DNA of 7,362 nt. Origin: an uncultured Fretibacterium sp. GTDB lineage: Bacteria; Synergistota; Synergistia; Synergistales; Aminobacteriaceae. The DNA is taken from contig CALBPU010000107.1 of assembly GCA_937899395.1 (NCBI GenBank), forward strand, positions 1 to 7,362, given 5' to 3'. The position numbers and the translations under genes are program-made. Of the stretch, positions 1-6,355 are shown piece by piece. Under the pieces are notes generated by a model that searched no databases, had not been told where the DNA came from, and was given only the letters and a program-made list of their open reading frames with translations. Every line of letters begins with the position of its first letter. The first letter of the stretch is position 1.

Positions 1-55
1 CGATAACCGATAACCGATAACCGATAACCGATAACCGATAACCGATAACCGATAA
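1..55. repeat. Heptanucleotide tandem repeat (CGATAAC)n, cut by window edge
   Basis: Seven perfect copies of CGATAAC occupy positions 1-49, followed by a partial copy (CGATAA, 50-55). The array begins at the first base, so its true length is unknown. On the minus strand the unit reads GTTATCG. Because 7 is not a multiple of 3, all three minus frames cycle through the same stop-free seven codons (Val-Ile-Gly-Tyr-Arg-Leu-Ser). All plus frames meet TAA, so the array cannot be coding on the plus strand. Perfect copy identity suggests recent slippage expansion. The array lies just downstream of a minus-strand promoter-like sequence (57-86). Confidence 0.97.
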
Positions 56-56
56 A

Positions 57-86
57 ATTATGTGAAGCTTTTTGTGGAATTGTCAA
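57..86 (-). promoter_or_regulatory. Sigma-70-like promoter reading left, into the heptamer array
   Basis: On the minus strand a perfect -35 hexamer TTGACA (86 to 81) and a -10 hexamer CATAAT (62 to 57, five of six consensus matches) are separated by 18 nt. Transcription would start near position 50, at the edge of the GTTATCG array, so the repeats would form the 5' end of the transcript of a gene beyond the left edge. This rests on consensus match only. In AT-rich DNA such matches arise by chance, although a perfect TTGACA at acceptable spacing in a non-coding gap is better than background. Confidence 0.5.
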
Positions 87-157
87 GAGTAAATTAAACG
101 TTTCCACGAAATTATTTTAATCCTCCTAATTAAAATTTTATTGAAGCAATTATACAT

Positions 158-184
158 AACCCTCCTTCAAAATGAAAGAGGGTT
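158..184 (-). terminator. Stem-loop after citF, probable terminator
   Basis: The arms AACCCTC (158-164) and GAGGGTT (178-184) pair perfectly. After one C/A mismatch the stem extends by TTC/GAA (166-168 with 174-176), closing a 5-nt loop. The hairpin begins 16 nt past the citF stop codon, where a terminator of the citDEF transcript is expected. The minus-strand sequence after it (ATGTATAATTGC) has no clear U-run, so it may be a weak terminator or mainly a 3'-end stabilising hairpin. Confidence 0.6.
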
Positions 185-200
185 TGTTAAAAGTTTGAAA

Positions 201-1772
201 TTAAATTTCGTAAGGCTTAATTTCTCTTACTACATCTAAAATTGTTCCGTCTCTTGCTTCAAGGATTGCGACAACTTTGTCCTTCCACTGAAGATCATCA
301 GGCCTTCCTACCATTGAGTAAGCTTTCTCCTGAAGTTCCTTAATCGGGACATGTTTAATTCCTGCTTTGTCAAGAGCTTCAATAATATCTTTACGGTTTG
401 GATTAACTGCCGTTCCGTAATCCGTAACAACAACATCAACACAATCGCCGGGTGTCGTAACTGTTACAACATGCTCGCAGATTGTTGCCATTCTTCCGCG
501 TGTTAAAGGTGTAACAATAACGCAGCATTTCGCGCCTTCTGCTGTGTCAGGGTGTCCGCCCGGTGCTCCTCTTAAAACTCCGTCAGAACCGGTTATAACA
601 TTGACGTTAAAATCAATATCAACTTCAAGAGCTGCTAAGACAACAAAATCAAGTTTGTTGACAAATGCGCCTTTGTTTGCAGGATTGGCATATTCGCTTG
701 CTGACATCTCAAAATGATTCGGGTTTGTTCTGATGTCCTCGATTGCTGCAACGTCAAAGTCCTGAACGTCGATAATTTTTCCGACTTTTCCTTTACGCTG
801 AAGTTCGCAAATAGGGCCTGTAATTCCTCCGATTGCCCATGCCATTTTAATTCCGCGTTCGTCCATTAAAGGCTCAAGGAATCTATTTACAGCTAATGAA
901 GGGCCGCCTGCTCCTGTCTGGAATGAAAATCCGTCTTTGAACCAAGGTGTTGCCGCCATGATTTTAGCGACGTTTTCAGCCATCATTAAATCGCGGGGAT
1001 TTTGTGTCATTCTTGCTGCTGCTGAAGCGATTTTCTTCGGATTGCCAATCTCATCAACTTTAACAACATAGTCAACGTTAATTCCGTGAATGCTCGGAGG
1101 GAAATTCGGATAAGGAACAAGTGTGTCCGTGATAACTACAACTTTATCTGCATATTCTGAATCCGGTACTGCGTAAGATAATACACCGCAATCACCTTTT
1201 CCGCCCAATGCTCTTGCGTTGCCGTATTCGTCCGAAGTCGGCGCTCCGATGAAAGCTACGTCAATGTGAACGTCTCCTTCTTCGACTGCTCTGACTCTTC
1301 CACCGTGTGAACGCAAAATCGCAGGTGTTTTTAATTTTCCGTGCGAAACTACATCGCCCATTTTGCCTCTTATTCCGCTTGTCTGAATGCCCGTTACGAT
1401 GCCCTTCTCAATATATTCGGCAATAGGATCGTGAGCTGAACCTAAACTTGAAGCGGCGATTGTAATATCCTTAATTCCTAAATCAACAATTTCTTTCATG
1501 ACCATATTAACAATATAATCACCGTCTCTGAAATGATGATGGAAAGAAACCGTCATTCCATCTTTAAGTCCGCAAGCGATTACAGCGTCTTTAATTGAAG
1601 GCAGGATTTTGCTCTCCTGAGGATTTTCGTAAATCTTTGAAGTAGGCCCTGCTTTTTTGATATATTTTCCGTCTCTGTAACCTTTGCCCTGATAAGGTTC
1701 GTATTTTCTGCCGTTCTTTAACTCAACAGCTAATGCCTCTGCGGGTATCTCTCTTCCAACTGCGTTTTTCAT
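201..1772 (-). CDS. citF: Citrate lyase alpha subunit (citrate:acetyl-ACP transferase)
   Basis: CitF is the transferase subunit of cytoplasmic citrate lyase. It exchanges the acetyl group on the CitD thioester arm for citrate, giving citryl-ACP, which CitE then cleaves to oxaloacetate and acetyl-ACP. The 523-residue frame is full length for the family and collinear with CitF throughout. Visible family segments include FHHHFRDGD at about residues 77-85, AASSLGSAHDPI near 107-118, FIGAPTSDEYGN near 174-185, and a Gly-rich GAPGGHPDTAEGAK stretch in the C-terminal third. The start is ATG at 1772, preceded 8 nt upstream by a purine-rich GAGGGGGAT ribosome site. It begins only 2 nt after the citE stop, so it is the last gene of citDEF. 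It ends with TAA and is followed by a stem-loop. I see no lesion. Identity rests on remembered family sequence plus the unmistakable citD-citE-citF order. Confidence 0.96.
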   Translation of the reverse strand: MKNAVGREIPAEALAVELKNGRKYEPYQGKGYRDGKYIKKAGPTSKIYENPQESKILPSIKDAVIACGLKDGMTVSFHHHFRDGDYIVNMVMKEIVDLGIKDITIAASSLGSAHDPIAEYIEKGIVTGIQTSGIRGKMGDVVSHGKLKTPAILRSHGGRVRAVEEGDVHIDVAFIGAPTSDEYGNARALGGKGDCGVLSYAVPDSEYADKVVVITDTLVPYPNFPPSIHGINVDYVVKVDEIGNPKKIASAAARMTQNPRDLMMAENVAKIMAATPWFKDGFSFQTGAGGPSLAVNRFLEPLMDERGIKMAWAIGGITGPICELQRKGKVGKIIDVQDFDVAAIEDIRTNPNHFEMSASEYANPANKGAFVNKLDFVVLAALEVDIDFNVNVITGSDGVLRGAPGGHPDTAEGAKCCVIVTPLTRGRMATICEHVVTVTTPGDCVDVVVTDYGTAVNPNRKDIIEALDKAGIKHVPIKELQEKAYSMVGRPDDLQWKDKVVAILEARDGTILDVVREIKPYEI

Positions 1773-1774
1773 CT

Positions 1775-2692
1775 CTAAAGATCCCCCTCATAAATTCCGC
1801 TGGCTTTTGCTAACCTGATAACTCTTTCAGCACCTGGAACAAAAGCGATGTCAATCATTTTTCCGCCCTCAATCGTAAATACTCCTACGCCTTCCGCAGC
1901 ATGTTCACGATAAGCACGAACTATTTTTTCAGCCTCTGCAATTTCCTTCTGTGTAGGAGCAAGCATTTCATGAACAATATTAATCTGTCTCGGATTAACA
2001 AGCGATTTTCCGTCAAAGCCCATCTCAACGTTCTGTTTCACTTCAGCTCTGAAGCCTTCATCATCGTTAATATTCGTGAAAACCGTGTCGAAGCACTGAA
2101 TGCCCGCAGCACGTGCAGCATTAAGCATTAATCCTCTGGCAAAAAGCATTTCAATTCCGCCGGGAATAACTTTAACCTGCATACATTTGCGATAATCTCC
2201 GCCGCTCAATGCAACTCCGAATAATCTCGGTGAAGCCTTGCAAATCTCATAAGCGTTCAAAACTCCTTTAGGACTTTCAAGAGCAGCCATTAATAATGTT
2301 CTGCCTACTTCAACGCCGAATTCCTTTTCAGCTTCCGTTACAGCTTCGTCAACAATTTGAACGTCTTTTGCCGATTCGGTTTTAGCGATTCTAATTCCGT
2401 CGCAGCCGCCTGCAACACAAACTCTGATGTCCTCTTTCCAGTGAGGAGTATCGAGACCGTTAATTCTGACGATAACTTCGGTGTCGCCATAGTCGATTGA
2501 TTTCAATGCGTGATAAAGCGAAAATCTTGCGCTGTCCTTCTGATTTTCAGCAACAGCATCTTCAAGATCGAGCATAATTGAATCTGCTCCGTAAATATAA
2601 GCGTCCTTAATTAATCCGGGCTTCTGAGCGTTCATAAACATCATTGTACGACGAAGACGGAATTTTTCGGGTTTTGGTCTTGGAATACTCAT
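1775..2692 (-). CDS. citE: Citrate lyase beta subunit (citryl-ACP lyase)
   Basis: CitE cleaves citryl-ACP to oxaloacetate and acetyl-ACP. It belongs to the HpcH/HpaI-like TIM-barrel aldolase group and is Mg-dependent. I start it at ATG 2692 (MSIPRPK, 305 residues) rather than seven codons upstream. This ATG overlaps the citD stop as TAATG and has a strong GGGGAGGTG site (2703-2711) 10 nt before it. Family marks are RRTMMF (14-19), the MLDLEDAV strand (40-47), substrate-side Arg in VRINGL (near 76), the Glu of ALESPKG (Glu139) and Asp166 in LSGGDY. Glu139 and Asp166 are 27 residues apart, as expected for the two metal ligands. DGKSLVNPRQI follows near residue 230. Most citrate lyases I recall have GAEDY where this has SGGDY. 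Translation is probably coupled to citD. Terminates with TAG. Confidence 0.95.
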   Translation of the reverse strand: MSIPRPKPEKFRLRRTMMFMNAQKPGLIKDAYIYGADSIMLDLEDAVAENQKDSARFSLYHALKSIDYGDTEVIVRINGLDTPHWKEDIRVCVAGGCDGIRIAKTESAKDVQIVDEAVTEAEKEFGVEVGRTLLMAALESPKGVLNAYEICKASPRLFGVALSGGDYRKCMQVKVIPGGIEMLFARGLMLNAARAAGIQCFDTVFTNINDDEGFRAEVKQNVEMGFDGKSLVNPRQINIVHEMLAPTQKEIAEAEKIVRAYREHAAEGVGVFTIEGGKMIDIAFVPGAERVIRLAKASGIYEGDL

Positions 2693-3000
2693 TAGCGGAT
2701 TACACCTCCCCAATCAAATCTGCCGTCCATATCGCACTGGCAGCCTCTGTAAAATGCGCACTCAACACGAGCCTTAATTGTGCAGTCTAACGCACCGTGA
2801 TCATTAACAATGACTTTAGCGTTTTTGACACCAAGTCTTTCAAGTGAAGCCAATACTTCAGCTTTGATTTGCCTGCCGTACTGGTTAATAACAGAGCTTT
2901 CAAGCGTTAAATCAATTCCGCCGGCTGTTGTCGGTTCAATCGTTATCATAACGTCGCTCGACTCTAAAGTCCCGGCTGTTCCTACCGCTTTTAACTCCAT
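2692..3000 (-). CDS. citD: Citrate lyase gamma subunit (acyl carrier protein)
   Basis: CitD is the small acyl carrier of citrate lyase. It holds the 2'-(5''-triphosphoribosyl)-3'-dephospho-CoA arm on which acetyl and citryl groups travel between CitF and CitE. The start is ATG 3000 (MELKAVGTAG, 102 residues). A GTG four codons upstream (3012-3010) keeps the frame open, but it lies inside the AGGAGGTG ribosome site, so it is not the start. The N-terminal GTAGTLESSDVMITIEP matches the CitD signature. Ser14 falls at the serine known to be modified in the Klebsiella protein. Length is slightly above the usual 95-98 residues. It is the first gene of citDEF, behind a probable promoter at 3078-3107, and its TAA stop overlaps the citE ATG by one base. 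CitX and CitG, which make and attach the cofactor, and the ligase CitC, are not in this window. Confidence 0.95.
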   Translation of the reverse strand: MELKAVGTAGTLESSDVMITIEPTTAGGIDLTLESSVINQYGRQIKAEVLASLERLGVKNAKVIVNDHGALDCTIKARVECAFYRGCQCDMDGRFDWGGVIR

Positions 3001-3009
3001 CTGAAAAAA

Positions 3010-3017
3010 CACCTCCT
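3010..3017 (-). promoter_or_regulatory. Strong ribosome binding site of citD
   Basis: AGGAGGTG on the minus strand lies 9 nt before the ATG at 3000. It fixes the citD start, because the alternative upstream GTG codon is part of this site. Confidence 0.85.
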
Positions 3018-3077
3018 GAAATTGATAAAATAATTTGCTGAAAATATTTTATGGAATAATCAAAATTCTTATTTGTA

Positions 3078-3107
3078 ATTCTATCACAATTAATTTATTC
3101 TTGTGAA
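3078..3107 (-). promoter_or_regulatory. Probable citDEF promoter with inverted repeat in the spacer
   Basis: On the minus strand TTCACA (3107 to 3102, five of six matches to TTGACA) and TAGAAT (3083 to 3078, five of six to TATAAT) are 18 nt apart. This predicts a start near 3071 and a leader of about 70 nt before citD. The spacer is flanked by a perfect 6-bp inverted repeat (plus-strand TCACAA at 3084-3089, TTGTGA at 3101-3106; 11-nt centre), a plausible operator position. The gap between feoB and citD is only about 110 bp, so this is the natural place for the promoter. Evidence is consensus and position only; the regulator is not identifiable. Confidence 0.5.
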
Positions 3108-3114
3108 ATGATTG

Positions 3115-4114
3115 CTACAACATTAACATAATAATTCTCGTTATTATTGCAAAAATCCAAGCTACTACGCACTGCCACACTACAACTCCGAATGCCCATA
3201 AGCCTCCTAATTCACGTTTTATCGAAGCAACCGCTGCAACACACGGAGCATACAACAGGCTGAACACCAAAAGCGATGCTGCCGTTACTGATGTCATGGC
3301 CGTTCCGACACTTTCACCGAATAAAATTTCAAGAGTTGAAACAACGCTTTCCTTTGCCATGAAACCGCTGATTAATGACGTGCAAATTTTCCAATCTCCT
3401 AAACCTATCGGCCTGAATAACGGAACAAGCAATCCCGAAATCATCGCCAAAATACTTTGCTCTGAACTTTCAACGAGGTTAAAATGCAAATCGAAACTCT
3501 GTAAAAACCATACTACAATCGTTGCTATTAAGATTACCGAAAAAGCTCGCTGAATAAAATCTTTCGCCTTTTCCCATAATAACCAGCCGACATTTTTAGC
3601 TGCGGGCATTCTGTAATTCGGAAGCTCCATTACAAACGGTACAGCTTCACCTCTGAATAACGTTTCTTTATAGAGCAAGGCAATCAAAATTCCTACGATA
3701 ATTCCTAAAATATACAAACCTGATATTATTAATCAGCCGTTTGCAGGGAAAAAAGCATTCACGAAAAACGCATAAATCGGAAGTTTTGCCGTACAGCTCA
3801 TGAAAGGTGTTAAAAGAATAGTCATTCTTCTGTCGCGTTCACTTGGAAGAGTTCGGGTTGACATTACAGCAGGTACAGTACAGCCGAAACCTATTAACAT
3901 TAGGAACAATGCTTCGTCCTGAAAGCCCGATTTTCCGCAAAAGTTTATCCATGAAAAACGCAACTCTCGCAGTATAACCCGTATCTTCAAGAATTGAAAG
4001 GAAAAAGAACAAAGTAATTATTATCGGAATGAAACTTAAAACGCTCCCTATTCCGGCGAAAATTCCGTTAATAATAAGACCGTGAATAACGCTGTTGACA
4101 TTTGAAGCCGTCAT
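3115..4114 (-). pseudogene. feoB: Remnant of ferrous iron transporter FeoB, C-terminal half only
   Basis: FeoB is the GTP-dependent inner-membrane Fe(II) permease. About 333 codons of its membrane half remain, in pieces. From 4114 one frame reads a Gate-type segment (GIFAGIGSVLSFIPII, then FLSILEDTGYTARVAFFMD and KIGLSGRSIVP). At about 3901 one extra base shifts the frame. The sequence resumes as MLIGFGCTVPAVMSTRTL, then TPFMSCTAKLPIY and AFFPANG. An in-frame TGA (3733-3735) interrupts it, after which the same frame continues as LIISGLYILGIIVGI, GEAVPFVMELPNYRMP, GDWKICTSLISGFMAKE and LLYAPCVAAVASIKREL to TAG at 3115. The N-terminal GTPase domain (P-loop, G2-G5) and the first membrane segments are missing. 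A FeoA fragment sits directly upstream instead. This is a decayed gene, not a working transporter. The C-terminal 200 codons could be mistaken for a separate ORF starting at 3717. Confidence 0.93.
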
Positions 4115-4216
4115 AAATGCTGTCTGAGGCTTCCGTCTCCTCCTACCGCCGTTATAATTGCGCTTTCATCAATTTGAAGTTTTTTTTAAGTCTTTAAGAT
4201 TAATTTCGTTGTTCAT
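4112..4216 (-). pseudogene. feoA: FeoA-like N-terminal remnant fused by deletion to feoB
   Basis: FeoA is a small SH3-like cytoplasmic partner of FeoB. From ATG 4216 the frame reads MNNEINLKDLKK and then stops at TGA (4169-4171), because a run of eight A (minus strand; T8 at 4180-4187) throws it out of frame. Removing one A gives LKDLKKLQIDESAIITAVGG followed by DGSLRQHL. This fits the FeoA opening pattern (LKDLK, then a short beta strand, then GGDG-LR-RL before the usual DMG). Just after that, at about 4108-4119, the sequence switches to FeoB membrane sequence. The rest of feoA and the first half of feoB are therefore gone. No good ribosome site precedes the ATG (AGAGATC only). The FeoA identity comes from a short segment and is an inference, strengthened by the adjoining feoB. 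Confidence 0.7.
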
Positions 4217-4254
4217 AGTTTGATCTCTGTTTAATGTAACGGTGCGTTAATATT

Positions 4255-5475
4255 TTATTGTTCTGTCAGAAGCTCACCTGAAATTATCTGTCTTATATCC
4301 CACATCGAAATATTATGAAATTCAGCGAGCGATTTTATATCCTTATATTCAGGAATTTTTCGCACGACTTCATCGTTAAGCCTCGTAATTTTTACGTGAA
4401 TTTTTCCCAATGATGTTTCAATTTCTTTGATTTCCCATTCAAGCCTTAATCTTTCAATTTCATGAAGTCTAACGCCCTGTGAAGTAGTGTCTTTCAAGAT
4501 TATTTTGCAAAGTTTTAACGCTTTATCAGGTTCACAAAGACAATTCAATTTTGTTGCAGGTCTGAATTTTTTCATGATTATATTTTCAAGCCATACATCA
4601 AGAGCCTCGTTTGTGAATAATTTCTCGATTACCGTTTCAAAATCCTGCGGGTTCATATCGTCAATGTTGGTTTCAATTAGCGTTAAATTTTCATTAACAA
4701 GCCCGTCAATTTTTTCGCTCGAATCAATTAACATTGCCCTTAAAGCATTAGGAATATCGCTTGAAGTTCTGTTGCCTAATCCGAAACCTGAAGCAATTAT
4801 TTTTCCTGAAGGAACATTGCAGAAACCGTCCGACAAAATTTTCACGAGTAATGCTCCCGTAGGTGTAGTCCTTTCCATAGGTTCGCCTTTTGAAAATATC
4901 GGCAGACCGTGAAGCAGATATTCCGTTGCAGGTGCAGGAACAGGCAAAATTCCGTGAGCACATTCAACAGTACCTGAACCTACATTAATTTTTGAACATA
5001 AAACTCGAGGCCAGTTCAATGCCTCCATTAATATAAAAGCTCCTGTGATGTCTATTATAGAATCAGCTGCTCCGACTTCATGAAAATGAATTTTATCGGG
5101 TGTTGTACCGTGAACATGTGCTTCAGCTTCCGCCAAAATTGAAAACGCTCTCAAAGTTTCACGCTTAACTCTCTCTGAAAGCCCGCTTGACATTATCATT
5201 GCTTCAATATCCGCAAGATGTCTGTGATGATAATGATGTTCGTGTTCGTGATCATGTTCGTGATGATGTTCATGTAAATGAACGTCGAAATTTATTCCTG
5301 CAATTCCGTTTTTCTCAGAACTTTCAATTACAAGTTTATATTCTTCAGGTGATAAGGCTGAAATTTTTTTTATCCCGTCAATTAAAATATTTTTGTCAGG
5401 AACTAAGTTTAACAACGCTCCTATGAACATATCTCCTGCAATTCCTGAAAAACAATCTAAATATAAAGTTCTCAT
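4255..5475 (-). CDS. larC: LarC, nickel insertion protein for the nickel-pincer nucleotide cofactor
   Basis: LarC inserts nickel into the dithio-pincer mononucleotide (from LarB and LarE) in a CTP-dependent step, giving the cofactor of lactate racemase LarA and relatives. The 406-residue frame is full length. Marks are LYLDCFSGIAGDM (4-16), HFHEVGAADSIID (130-142), APATEYLL (181-188), the TPTGA loop (204-208), TNIDDMNPQDFE (269-280) and MKKFRPATKL in the C-terminal half. Residues 66-86 hold 13 histidines in 21 positions, typical of a nickel-binding or storage stretch in this family. In Lactiplantibacillus plantarum LarC is made from two ORFs by programmed frameshifting. Here the frame is continuous. 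ATG 5475 is preceded by AGAGGT, which lies in the last codons of comB, so the two are probably co-transcribed. larA, larB and larE are not in the window. An early ComB-era misnaming as 'DUF111 protein' is common in databases. Confidence 0.92.
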   Translation of the reverse strand: MRTLYLDCFSGIAGDMFIGALLNLVPDKNILIDGIKKISALSPEEYKLVIESSEKNGIAGINFDVHLHEHHHEHDHEHEHHYHHRHLADIEAMIMSSGLSERVKRETLRAFSILAEAEAHVHGTTPDKIHFHEVGAADSIIDITGAFILMEALNWPRVLCSKINVGSGTVECAHGILPVPAPATEYLLHGLPIFSKGEPMERTTPTGALLVKILSDGFCNVPSGKIIASGFGLGNRTSSDIPNALRAMLIDSSEKIDGLVNENLTLIETNIDDMNPQDFETVIEKLFTNEALDVWLENIIMKKFRPATKLNCLCEPDKALKLCKIILKDTTSQGVRLHEIERLRLEWEIKEIETSLGKIHVKITRLNDEVVRKIPEYKDIKSLAEFHNISMWDIRQIISGELLTEQ

Positions 5476-5483
5476 AAAAATTT

Positions 5484-6353
5484 TTACCTCTTTTTAACGT
5501 AGCTTAATAATTCCTCAAAAGGATCTTTTTTTGTAAAGTTATTATTTTCTTCAATTCTAGCGTCAGGTTTTATAAATTCGTGTCCTTGATGATAAGGTCT
5601 GGCACTGCCTGAAACACTCCTTAAAATTATGTGTCCTTTGTTATCATCTTCAAGCATAGGAACAACTGTTGATACATCACACTCGCAAGCAAACTTAACA
5701 TCATGACTATAATTTATAGTTGCAAGATATTTTGCGTGGTTTGACTGCTTAACGAACTCGAGCAAATTTTCGCCTCTGCCTCTCCATAACGTTAAAGCGA
5801 TATTGGCACTGTCGGACATCGAAACTTCGTTGTTACGATTTAATTTTTCAAGCATTGCTCCTGCACATAAAGTATCTTCCCATGAAGGACGCTTTTTTCT
5901 ACCTGAACATAAAAATCCGATTTTGTTTCCGAGTTTCAAAGCGTAATCAAGGCAAGCCGAAAAATTTCGGAAGCTCGACGCTATAACAGGGCTTCCTGAC
6001 ATTACAGCCTCGTTTAACGCAACCGTTCCGTTTGTTGTGGACATAACACCGCAATAATGTTCCTGAATTAATTCGTATGTTAAATCAGTCGGTGAATTTC
6101 CCAAATCAAAACCTTCAGGTCTTAATCCGTTTATTTCGCCCATTAATAACGGTGAAGAGCCTCTGTCTTTTAATTCAAGAACTAATTTTCTTGCTTCATC
6201 GGGAGTTTTTACGGGATATAATTCAGTTCCTCCAAGTTCAAACCACCTTGTAATAACCGTCGTAGCTCTCAAAACATCAATAACAATCCAAACATCAACG
6301 AGCGGCAAAAAATTTCCTTCACCGCTCGCAAAAACTAAATCAGCCTCGTACAT
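5484..6353 (-). CDS. comB: ComB-family phosphatase (probable 2-phosphosulfolactate phosphatase)
   Basis: ComB hydrolyses 2-phospho-3-sulfolactate to sulfolactate in archaeal coenzyme M synthesis and is Mg-dependent and cytoplasmic. Many bacteria without coenzyme M carry homologues whose substrate is less certain. Family marks are VIDVLRATT (24-32), VKTPDEARKL near 48-57, the MSTTNGTVALNEA block and the FLCSGRKKRPSWEDTLCAGA block with its two Cys. At 289 residues it is longer than the roughly 230-250 I expect. Part of the excess is a charged C-terminal tail (DARIEENNNFTKKDP onward). The ATG is 2 nt after the proS-like stop and larC follows after 8 nt, so it sits mid-operon. No other coenzyme M or sulfolactate gene is visible, so only the family is firm. 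The name is unrelated to competence ComB proteins. Confidence 0.85.
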   Translation of the reverse strand: MYEADLVFASGEGNFLPLVDVWIVIDVLRATTVITRWFELGGTELYPVKTPDEARKLVLELKDRGSSPLLMGEINGLRPEGFDLGNSPTDLTYELIQEHYCGVMSTTNGTVALNEAVMSGSPVIASSFRNFSACLDYALKLGNKIGFLCSGRKKRPSWEDTLCAGAMLEKLNRNNEVSMSDSANIALTLWRGRGENLLEFVKQSNHAKYLATINYSHDVKFACECDVSTVVPMLEDDNKGHIILRSVSGSARPYHQGHEFIKPDARIEENNNFTKKDPFEELLSYVKKR

Positions 6354-6355
6354 TT

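Noticed and set aside
1..55. CRISPR array
   Set aside because: The units are contiguous 7-mers with no spacers.
1901..2131. Plus-strand 76-codon ORF
   Set aside because: It is antisense to citE, with no recognisable features.
2810..3004. Plus-strand 64-codon ORF
   Set aside because: It is antisense to citD, which has a clear signature and ribosome site.
3296..3553. Plus-strand 85-codon ORF
   Set aside because: It is antisense to the feoB remnant and shows no family resemblance or ribosome site.
3115..3717. A separate 200-residue membrane protein
   Set aside because: It is the C-terminal part of the broken feoB. The homology continues upstream in the same frame across the TGA.
3733..3735. 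In-frame TGA in feoB as recoding (Trp, Gly or selenocysteine)
   Set aside because: Intact genes here use TGG for Trp and contain no internal TGA. The same feoB copy also has frameshifts and a large deletion, so a nonsense mutation in a dead gene is simpler.
4128..4160. GGDGS motif as a NAD kinase or lipid kinase fragment
   Set aside because: GGDG also suits those folds, but the preceding LKDLK, the following LRQH and the adjoining feoB fit FeoA better.
4487..4912. Plus-strand 141-codon ORF
   Set aside because: It is antisense to larC, which has clear family motifs along this stretch; no ribosome site or recognisable protein.
4748..4963. Minus-strand 71-codon ORF
   Set aside because: It is an out-of-frame reading within larC.
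5187..5426. Plus-strand ORF rich in Asp, Val and Arg
   Set aside because: It is the antisense image of the His-rich codons of larC.
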